DNA of 64,000 bases from Xiphydria camelus (Eukaryota; Arthropoda; Insecta; Hymenoptera; Xiphydriidae): assembly GCA_963678675.1 (NCBI GenBank), contig OY783195.1, forward strand, positions 11,558,479-11,622,478. Reading direction: 5' to 3'. The position numbers were made by a program, and so were the translations under genes. The notes beneath the pieces are model-generated. The model was given only the letters and a program-made list of their open reading frames with translations, was not told where the DNA came from and did not search any database. Below are positions 31,841 to 40,602 of the stretch, in pieces (position 1 is the stretch's first letter; each line of letters opens with the position of its first letter).

Positions 31841-32504
31841 CTTTATTATTAATAATTAAATACCATTTTGTTTACTTTCATTCTAAGTTTTGTCATACCG
31901 TTGTGTATTACTTTCATTCTAAGTTTTGTTATACCGTTGTGTATTACTTTCATTCTAAGTTTTATTAATATTTTTGTAAGTACCCCTTTGTTTAAATAAA
32001 TAGATTTTAAGTAGTTCAGTCGATTTTCATGGTTAAGAATATAAAACGTTCCCTCTAAAATCAAAAAGAATATCTCTATGTAGATATCTCTAGTATGGGG
32101 TCCCTCAGACCGGATGTTTCCCATTATGTACTATAAGCCGGTGTTTCGGTTTAAGGGTTATTCGAGGTCAAAGTTGAACTGGTGGTCAATTTCACGGTTT
32201 CTTTTCACTTTTGACACGAAATAGTTTTTTTAACCTCTTTTTATTTCAGTTGTTTAAGATTTTTCTTTAATTATTTCCAAATATTCAAAGTTCAATAATT
32301 TCCCCAGAGTAATTATTAATTATTAATTACTAATTAATATAATAAGTAATTATTAATTATTAATTACTCTGGGGAAATTATTGAACTTTGAATATTTGGA
32401 AATAATTAAAGAAAAATCTTAAACAACTGAAATGAAAAGAGATTACAAAAATTATTTCATGTCAAAAATGAAAAAAAAAAACGTGAAATTGACCACCAGT
32501 TCAA

Positions 32505-33029
32505 TGTTGTGTTCCTCCAGTTGATGCAAATATCTTCGGTGTTTGAAATGTCTTTATTCCAAATGTCGTAGCACACGAAATATAATTGTACAAGAATGAA
32601 GGAAACGTTAAGAAGACAGGCAGACAGTTAGACGTGCGGATAGGTCTAGAGTTCGATGTAAGTTCTCTGTAGGTTCTGTGTAAGTGCTTTTTGGATAAAA
32701 AGTTCGGTCGCTTATATACGTTTCATAACAATGGCTTTTTACTGGTTGCGCACGGAACTATGAATTAGACTATGATCAGGACAGTAAGTCTGGAGAAGTA
32801 GGTGGAATTTTCTAGAGGTACATATGTATGTTGCCTTATCTAGGTTACATTCAAAGGTCGATCAGGAGTCGAAAAAACGAATCTAGGAACAATATTTGGA
32901 AGGAAATGATACTGGGCGGCATTCAATACGGATGATAATACGATGCTAGGTGCCATTCAATATAGAAATGATGATAAGATACTAGGTGGACTACGGAATT
33001 GGAGCATGGAAAGTTATGGTCACACAACA
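32505..33029. mobile_element. Putative solo LTR, 525 bp
   Basis: It starts TGTTGTGT and ends ACACAACA, the TG...CA form with an 8-bp terminal inverted repeat, and is flanked by TCAA on both sides (32501-32504, 33030-33033). Removing it and one TCAA exactly restores the foldback arm. A TATA-like GCTTATATACG lies near 32710. No second LTR or internal region is present. The orientation and family (gypsy, BEL or copia) are undetermined. Confidence 0.7.
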
Positions 33030-34027
33030 TCAAATTTGACCTCGAATAACTTCCGAACTGATAAATTTATCAAAAATTCATAAGATACCTTTTTTGTAGG
33101 TCGTCCGATTTCCTACAAGAATACGTTTTGATCATTCGAATGCGCTAATCCGTTAACAAGTTATAAAAATGGAAAGTTCAAACAAAAATTTTCCCATGTT
33201 ATTTAACCGGGAAAAAGAAAATTGCGATGAGGCAGTTGTTAATATTAATATTAAGAGCTGAAACTTCAGCAGAATTTCTTTTTCGTCATCCTTAACAATG
33301 TTTTCATAGTAATTTAAAAAACAAAAAATAGTCTTTTTTTTTGGCCCACCCTAATATATATGGGGCATTTCACAAGAAAACGACAAAGCGAAACCCATGG
33401 GGGGTCGGGAATTTACTTCATATATTTTTTTTCTTAAAGGCTTTTGGGTTCTAAACATACTCCCAAGAGGATTTTTTTATTGCCTTTGTTTAAACGGGAC
33501 ATCTCTCGACAATATTGAAAAATGTGATTTTCAGGGTTAATTTTCGAATAGAAGAAATGATAATTTCAAAAAACTTCAAATACAAAAAGGTTTTGTTTTT
33601 GAACGTATTTTCTGGAAAAAAAATATGCGGTATTATCAGTACCGGCAGAAACGAAAATAACCACTGTTTTTTCGCCTCCTGAAAATACGCCATTTTTGAT
33701 TTCAAGAAAAAAAACTTTTAATTAATCTTCAAAGAATTACACATTTTTTAAGCCGTCAAACGCCACGGAGTATCGATTTTTCAATGTTTTATGCACTATT
33801 TTAGGAAAAAAAAATTCAAGAACATTTTTTTTTTCATTAGCAATATGTGCTGAAACTTAATTAGGAAAAAAATTAACCGTTGAGTAAGTTATTTACCAAA
33901 AATCGCGATAAGGAGAGCGAAATGTAGGACAAAATTGTGCAAAATCGACTCATATATTATGTATAATGAATTATGATGTTATTGATATTTATTAAGTGTT
34001 TTATTTAATAAAATTTGACATAACATC

Positions 34028-34715
34028 TCACTGTTTTTTCAATATATCGAGGACTTGATAGTCTGGCGAAAATGAATATCTTTTTGTTCTCATTTTTCCA
34101 TTTTCATCAGGAATAATGCAGTGAGAGCGCAAGGTATCACGGATGAGCTTTGCGCGACAGAAACGATCTGATAATTCCGATTTTACTACATCATAATTCG
34201 TAGCGTCCCAGTAACGAAATGTTAGTGACGGTAGGTTATCCGGCTTATAAATGACCATTCATAGAGAGCCATTGGAGTCATTATTTGTCCATCTGCTGGC
34301 AATTGCAAACTTGCTCGAGCAGCTAATCGCTTAACAGTTCCCCCAATACCATCGGAAGGGCCCTTGCCGTGCACTGTGGCAAAAAATGCCATTCAGCAGC
34401 GACGCCAAAATCTTCAAAATGATAATAAATATTACAGAAATTTTTATAATTTTTATATTGCTGTGGCGCCCCGTCTGAGAAGTAAATCATCTTTGATGGC
34501 ATTGGTATAAACGATTTAACAAAATCATTGATGATTCTAGAAAAAGCGTAAACCGTGTACGAGTCGTGATGCAAGCAATTTGACATAATGCAGACTTTTG
34601 TGATTCAAAGCTCCATTTTCTTTAAAATATATTACAATGGGATAAATCGTAGTCTGACTGTTGTTCCAATGGTATCCGGATGCGGCGTTTTGCACGACGA
34701 AAGCATAGTTCTCTG
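34028..34715 (-). pseudogene. Inverted duplicate of the transposase 3' half, frameshifted
   Basis: The minus strand encodes the same C-terminal sequence as 36023-36711 (ENYAFVVQNAA, MIYFSDGAPQQYKNYKNFCN, YSFSPDYQVLDILKKQ), but in three different frames (34773-34537, 34586-34323, 34258-34028), so it has at least two indels. It lies inside the left arm. A few substitutions separate the copies. Confidence 0.85.
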
Positions 34716-36711
34716 TCACGGATTGAAGCAAACAATTGAAGCCAAATACACTGAGAGCGACCACTACATCCACGATTTCTCTGAAACGTTGTCACATCTA
34801 AAACATGAATTCCATGCTCCTGGTACATCTTATCAGAGGAAAGTCGCACTGCTGACATATTTGCCACGAGATTGGAGTATTTCGAAGTTGGTCAACGCTA
34901 TGAAATCGTCGCATCACTTGGCCAGACGTGCAAAGTACTTTGCAGTCTTCGGGGGAAATATACCAGAGTCAAGTGAAAAAAGATGTAAATATAGTTATCG
35001 TGATATATTAACTTCGCATGAATGTGCATAACAATTCCATATCATAACTGAATCAAGAGTTCAAACTTGTCTTACAATTTTTTGTAGTAGCTTGCATGTG
35101 GATTCGAATAAACTAAAATTTTCTTATTGTTAGGAATTGATTTCAAATGAAAACAGCTAGCTAGCATCCATCTAGAGTCATCATTATTTGGCAAGTAATT
35201 TTTTGTAATACATTCTAGGAAATCCTCTTTTTCCTGAATCCATACATTCTGTACTAAAATTTTACGAAAGTGATATGATAAGTGCAGTTATGCCAGGAAG
35301 TAAAGACTATGTGAAGATTGTCGATGAAAAAGGGGGAAAAAAGGAACATCAAAAGAGACTTAAGTTACCTCGGTAATTTGAGAGAGATTTATTATAAATT
35401 CAAAGAAGAACATCCTCACATACTGATTGGCTTCACAAAATTCATGACCTTACGCCCCAATATTGTGTTTTGGCGGGATCTACAGGAACGCATACTGTAT
35501 GTATGCGTTTGTCCTATTCATCAAAATTTTAAGCTTATGCTTAAAGGTAAATTGAATATTATTCTCGCCATTGCTATTTAATTATTCTATTCGCCATCTG
35601 TGCATTTATATAAAAATAATTCAATTATTTCACAGGATGTATGTTCCTATCCCCTACGAATGAAGATCCTTCGTACCAATCATATGAAGACGTTTTGAGA
35701 CTCCTTGTATGTGATGAGTTTACTCCGGCGTGTTATCTAGGCGAATGTGACGCCTGTCCGAAAATGGAACGTTTACGTTGCAAATTATCATGGTTTCTGA
35801 GTAAAAATAGAGTTGAGACAGTGTCTTACTCTACTTGGGTTTCAAAACCGTATTGTACCCTTCAGAAGATAAATTGTAGTACCGAAAATTTTCTGATTAA
35901 TTGTATCGATCAAGCCACAATTCTGCTAGCGCACTCATTTATTGCTAAACAGCAGTCAAATTATTTGAGATTCGTTAAAGAGAAATTGTGTGACTCTGAT
36001 TGCATAGTTCTTTGCGATTTCGCAGAGAACTATGCTTTCGTCGTGCAAAACGCCGCACCCGGATACCATTGGAACAACAGTCAGACTACGATTTATCCCG
36101 TTGTAATATATTTTAAAGAAAATGGAGTTTTGAATCACAAAAGTCTTTGCATTATGTCAAATTGCTTACATCACGACTCGTATACAATTTACGCTTTTTC
36201 TAGAATCATCAATGATTTTGTTAAATCGTTCATACCAATGCCATCAAAGATGATTTACTTCTCAGACGGGGCGCCACAGCAATTTAAAAATTATAAAAAT
36301 TTCTGTAATATTTATTATCATTTTGAAGATTTTGGCGTCGCTGCTGAATGGCATTTTATTGCCACAGCGCACGGCAAGGGCCCTTCCGATGGTATTGGGG
36401 GAACTGTTAAGCGATTAGCTGCTCGAGCAAGTCTGCAATTGCCAGCACATGAACAAATAATGACTCCAATGGCTCTCTATGAATGGGCATCTAAGCCGGA
36501 TAACCTACCGTCACTAACATTTCGTTACTGGGACGCTACGAATTATGATGTGGTAAAATCGGAATTATCAGATCGTTTCTGTCGCGCAAAGCCCATCCGT
36601 GATACCTTGCGCTCTCACTGCATTATTCCTGATGAAAATGGAAAAATGAGAACAAAAAGATATTCATTTTCGCCAGACTATCAAGTCCTCGATATATTGA
36701 AAAAACAGTGA
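34716..36711 (+). pseudogene. Multicopy transposase-like protein (DFAENY family)
   Basis: The 3' exon 35641-36711 is open: a cysteine pair (CYLGECDACPKM), then CDFAENYAFVVQNAAPGYHWN, YFSDGAPQQFKN and HGKGPSDGIGGTVKRLAARAS. I recognise these from a large, uncharacterised, high-copy family in aphids, Hydra and other genomes. The Asp in each of these three motifs could be a DDE/D triad (inference). A good intron joins it to the upstream exon: donor AAAG/GTAAATTG at 35548, acceptor TTTCACAG at 35635. The upstream exon (35219-35547: FYESDMISAVMPGSKDYVKI..., then GFTKFMTLRPNIVFW) has a frame break near 35350. Further 5', 34716-35028 encodes LLTYLPRDWSISKLV. The beginning is missing or unrecognised. 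Probably inactive because of the break. Confidence 0.7.
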
Positions 36712-37377
36712 GATGTTATGTCAAATTTTATTAAATAAAACACTTAATAAATATCAATAACATCATAATTCATTATAAATAATATGAGTCGATTTTTCAC
36801 AATTTTGTCCTACATTTCGCTCTCCTTATCGCGATTTTTGGTAAATAACTTGTTCAACGGTTAATTTTTCTCCTAATTAAGTTTCAGCAGATATTGCTAA
36901 TGAAAAAAAAATTTTTTTCTTGAATTTTTTTTTCCTAAAATAGTGCATGAAACATTGAAAAATCGACACTCCATGGCATTTGACGGTTTAAAAAATTTGT
37001 AATTCTTTGAAGATTAATTAAACATTTTTTTTCTTGAAATCAAAAATGGCGTATTTTCAGAAGGCGAAAAAATAGTGGTTATTTTCGTTTCTGCCGGTAC
37101 TGATAATACCGCATATTTTTTCCAGAAAATACGTTCAAAAACAAAACCTTTTTGTATTTGAAGTTTTTTGTAATTATCATTTCTTCTATTCGAAAATTAG
37201 CCCTGAAAATCACATTTTTCAATATTGTCGAGAGATATCCCGTTTAAACAAAGGCAATAAAAAAAATCCTCTTGGGAGTATGTTTAGAACCCAAAAGCCT
37301 TTAAGAAAAAAAATATATGAAGTAAATTCCCGACCCCCCATGGGTTTCGCTTTGTCGTTTTCTTGTGAAATGCCCCA

Positions 37378-38403
37378 TATATCTCCTCCTCCTTACTTAT
37401 CTCTCTTCCCCTTCCTCGTTTCTTCTCTCTCTCAACTCTACGACTGCAAATGACCTTGATAAATGAATGACGCGATCGACGAGGGATACTAGTCGAGACG
37501 CGTCTCGGAGACGTATCCTCTTCCCCACGCATCTTCCACGTTGCCGCTGTCTCTAGCGCATTCTTCATTGGCGCTTTTTTAAGCATATGTCACGTGATTT
37601 AACTGTGCGAAACTTATATATAGCCTGGCTTTTGCCCACATCCGCAGGCCGAGAAAACCGGCCAGACGAATAAAACTCGCCTTGTTCGCGAAAAGCGTGG
37701 AAGATTCCGCTCCTTTGTGACGGCCAACATTTACGACGTCCCACAATTCGATCGATCGAATCGCCGACTCGAGTCGCCGAGAATTTCGACTAGACAGCGC
37801 TCGCCGCATTCCTTGCGGCGCGTGTAAATTTGTCACGGACTGACGCGTGGGATGAGTGTGATGTCCCCGAGCGCGTCGCTGGTCTTTGCTCTTCCCTCGA
37901 ATATTTCATCACTTCGAATGTGATAACGGCAATGTCATTAAATATCAAACTGTTTTTAATCGTGTCGGTTAAAGTGGCTGATACAATCACATTTTCTTAT
38001 TAACTATTATAAGAAGTTCATAGTAGTCATACAAATATATTTTTCTGCATAGGATCTTCTAATAGCACGTTGAGTTATTGAATAATTGATTTAAATATCT
38101 ATCAAAGCCTATACCTAGATACTTTACAATATCGAATGTATATCTAATAAAACTTTCACAGTACCTGAGTGGTATTTTAATTTTTATATCACAATAAGTA
38201 TTACTTATATGTAATTGTACTAAGAATATGTACAATTTTAAACTTATGTAAATAGCGGGAATATGTAAAAAAATTATTTTTATCTTATTTTTGCAAATAT
38301 TGCAGAACTAAGTGATTGCCTTAAAGTAGAATTACCAGACATTAGTGTTTTAAGATATAATAAAAATCGCACAATAGCTAGGTGTAAATTAAAGTTGACC
38401 GTA
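37378..38403. other. No recognisable feature
   Basis: The (CT)-rich start (37381-37435) is followed by a moderately GC-rich 400 bases and an AT-rich remainder. Minus frames 37284-37586, 37579-37836 and 37790-37990 show no motif. This may be the original host background. Confidence 0.35.
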
Positions 38404-38408
38404 TTAAG
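38404..38408. repeat. 5-bp target duplication of the LTR element
   Basis: TTAAG, repeated at 46051-46055. Confidence 0.85.
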
Positions 38409-38664
38409 TGTTACGGGGAAATAGCTTCAGTTGACTTTTTAAAAAGGGAGGCACTGGCTATACCTGAGTATAGTCAGTGCTACTTTATTTCCTTTCTTTT
38501 ATTAAGTACAATTATCACTATTTCTATGAGTCTGTCACAATATGGCACGTGTGTTGTACTGTGAAGAGGAGAACTCTCTAACCAGAACTGCCGCCCTAGG
38601 TATTTAGGCCGGCTTATATAGGTCACTCGTGGTGAGATAAGGGGGTGCCTATCTACGCTTAACA
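38409..38664 (-). repeat. 3' LTR
   Basis: TGTTACGGGG...CGCTTAACA on the plus strand. On the sense strand it contains a TATA-like CCTATATAAGCC (complement of 38610-38622) and an AATAAA signal (complement near 38485). The adjacent polypurine run on the sense strand (CCGGGGAG, complement of 38665-38672) would prime plus-strand synthesis. Confidence 0.92.
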
Positions 38665-38700
38665 CTCCCCGGAGTAGATTGAACTTCCTCCTGGAAGTTC

Positions 38701-40602
38701 TTACTTGCGAACTCTTACTCCTTTAACCGGTCGGATTAACGGATCCGCGGACTGGGCGTAAGTCGGTGGCGGCGCAGTGGGTTCTCTCTCAACGGTGGGT
38801 CGGTACTCCACCCGGTAGTCACTCCCTCGAGGTTGGTTAGTAAATTTGTTACAGGCTATGTTGATACATAATTTACACGGTGATAGATTCTTTATACAAT
38901 CAAAAATTCCTAGTTTGTTAATTATCCATAGTAGTGTAATGGCTATCGCACTATATCCAATATATGTAAGTACGCTAGCGGCGTTGTCTGTCCATGTCTT
39001 AGTTCTATGTCGTCGTTTGGTAAGATCGATTTTATTTTGTATGTCGTCTAGATTTAATTCTAGTCCTCGGAGTTCGTCGGTGTCCAGGTGGTGTTGTACT
39101 GGTGTAAGCAAGTCTTTTGCTAATGCTAAGTCGGAATCGTTAATTGAGATCGTGTAATTTTTATGGAACTGTAGGTTTAATGTGACATTCTTCGTAGGGG
39201 CTAGTTTCAGTATAGCTCCGTTCGTGTTGATAGTACAGTCTGCGTCTGATTTTATCCAACTGGGTACGTTAACCTTTGTCATTTCGACTTTGTTTCCGCA
39301 TAGTACGTCTAAATATTGTTCTCCTTGAGGGAATATTAGATATCCCTGGTCGCCTTTGAGTTGTATGTACGTAAGTTCTTGAATTGAAAATAGTGCTGTC
39401 TTACATTTGGGATGTGTCATGGCTTTGATTTTTCTATTAAGTATTTGTGTATCGCAGGACTCCGTTTCGGCTAGTAGGAAGGAGAGCTGCTGCCTCTTAC
39501 AAACTCTTAAGTCCCTTGAATGCAGGCAATTTTTTAGATCTCCGTCAGTAGTGGGTACATACGTGCTGTGGGCTTGGTTAACGAGTATATATTGAGATTC
39601 CGGAATGATTGCAGTAAAAACTCCTGCTTGCTTTCTGGGTATAGGGATCACGTGTTTAGCTTCGAATGTATCCTGTTCCCATACTGGTACATCAATTATA
39701 TAGGTTAGTCGATTTTTCGAGAGGGCTATATTAACTTTAGACATGCTAATAATATCATGGTAATTTTGAATGTTGCTTTCCATGCTGTATGGCATGTTGT
39801 TATGTTTTTCAAGAGCTTTTAGTCCATCGACAAGGCTCGACGGAGCGAATACTTGTGGGTGGACTATTCCGTACTTGGCATCACTAATTGCGTTTAAGAT
39901 TGTATTCGTATCCTCCGAAAGATCGGCTAGTAGAAATCCGCTAATCGCTAAGTGGTTGGCGATGTGGATATCCATGGAATTATTATTAATTCTACTTGTG
40001 GCCTTATCTACTAATTTTAGGTAGGATTCTCCTTGTTTACCTAATGCGTCTATATCATGCCTGGCGTTGTTTACTAGAATTTTAATTATTTTAGTTTGGT
40101 TGGAAATGCCTTGCCCTAACGTGTTCGTTGTATCGTAGAGCTTGTCGATTTCCGTGTTGATGTGGTCTAAGTCATCGTTGGATAGTGTACCGAATAGCGT
40201 TTTTGATATAGTCCCCACTATGTTGAGTAGTCCTCGTTTGGTGCGTCTTCCATCGGTAAGGTGGTCTAGTAGCTGGAGGTTGTTGTAGGTGCGTGTCAAT
40301 CGGGTGCGCATGAGTGCTATTTCGGTGCCCTCATGGCAGTTTGTTTTGCAGGCGTCTGCCGCGTCTCCGTTCATCTTCCACAGTTGTGCGTATCTTATTT
40401 TAAGATCGTCGAAGTTGACATTGCCGATGATTCTCCATGTAGTGTGGTACAGCTTCGTTTTTCCGAGGTCTTCGAGGAAGAACGTAGTATCATTTAGGGG
40501 CTGTATCGTCACGGCTGCTAGTACCCGGTGTGGCGTTATCATCGTCATCATCCATATGATCAGAAGCCGTCTCATGTCTGTAACAAGGTTGGGTTCTATC
40601 AA
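38701..40602 (-). CDS. env: Envelope glycoprotein, baculovirus-F-like (errantivirus env)
   Basis: 633 residues, open. A hydrophobic N-terminal signal (about residues 11-30, better placed if the second Met is used) is followed by a surface part with cysteines and N-glycosylation sites. A furin-type RRTKR sits at 119-123, directly before a hydrophobic Gly-rich segment where a fusion peptide is expected. After a long helical/linker ectodomain come a transmembrane segment near 543-568 and a ~64-residue tail with a PPPTY (PPxY-type) motif. This organisation is that of insect errantivirus Env proteins related to baculovirus F (Pfam DUF3609-like). The role is membrane fusion of particles. The frame overlaps the last 113 bases of pol. 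Expression probably needs a spliced subgenomic RNA, which I did not resolve. Confidence 0.88.
   Translation of the reverse strand: MIEPNLVTDMRRLLIIWMMTMITPHRVLAAVTIQPLNDTTFFLEDLGKTKLYHTTWRIIGNVNFDDLKIRYAQLWKMNGDAADACKTNCHEGTEIALMRTRLTRTYNNLQLLDHLTDGRRTKRGLLNIVGTISKTLFGTLSNDDLDHINTEIDKLYDTTNTLGQGISNQTKIIKILVNNARHDIDALGKQGESYLKLVDKATSRINNNSMDIHIANHLAISGFLLADLSEDTNTILNAISDAKYGIVHPQVFAPSSLVDGLKALEKHNNMPYSMESNIQNYHDIISMSKVNIALSKNRLTYIIDVPVWEQDTFEAKHVIPIPRKQAGVFTAIIPESQYILVNQAHSTYVPTTDGDLKNCLHSRDLRVCKRQQLSFLLAETESCDTQILNRKIKAMTHPKCKTALFSIQELTYIQLKGDQGYLIFPQGEQYLDVLCGNKVEMTKVNVPSWIKSDADCTINTNGAILKLAPTKNVTLNLQFHKNYTISINDSDLALAKDLLTPVQHHLDTDELRGLELNLDDIQNKIDLTKRRHRTKTWTDNAASVLTYIGYSAIAITLLWIINKLGIFDCIKNLSPCKLCINIACNKFTNQPRGSDYRVEYRPTVEREPTAPPPTYAQSADPLIRPVKGVRVRK

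Larger units (their letters stand above)
29520..32157 (+). mobile_element. piggyBac-like transposon, internally deleted
   Basis: CCCTTAAACCGAAACACCGG at the left and CCGGTGTTTCGGTTTAAGGG at the right are the TIRs. The flanking tetranucleotide is TTAT on both sides (29516-29519, 32158-32161), a one-base departure from the canonical TTAA. It carries a broken transposase on the plus strand. Confidence 0.88.
29220..33351. mobile_element. TA-flanked foldback element enlarged by two insertions
   Basis: The ends GGGTGGGCCAAAA.../...TTTGGCCCACCC are flanked by TA (29218-29219, 33352-33353). Arms of roughly 460 bp each pair outermost 29220-29519 with 33034-33351. They then continue, after the two insertions, as 32162-32329 with 32340-32504 (GACCACCAGTTCAA and complement; TCCCCAGAGTAATTATTAAT and complement). 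Removing the piggyBac and the putative solo LTR leaves a nearly perfect ~960-bp palindrome. Confidence 0.85.
33361..37377 (+). mobile_element. 4.0-kb element with 1,355-bp inverted arms that include transposase coding sequence
   Basis: TGGGGCATTTCACAAGAAAA at 33361 and TTTTCTTGTGAAATGCCCCA at 37377 are the ends, with TATA on both sides. The inverted match continues without a break through the non-coding arms and into the coding region, ending exactly at 34715/36023. The ~1.3-kb centre (34716-36022) is single copy and contains the 5' part of the gene. The element begins only 9 bases after the preceding foldback, in the same (TA)n tract. Confidence 0.85.

Noticed and set aside
34588..34715. Plus-strand frame entering the 34.7-kb gene from the left
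   Set aside because: The first ~43 codons are the antisense of the inverted transposase copy; only the sequence after 34715 can belong to the gene.
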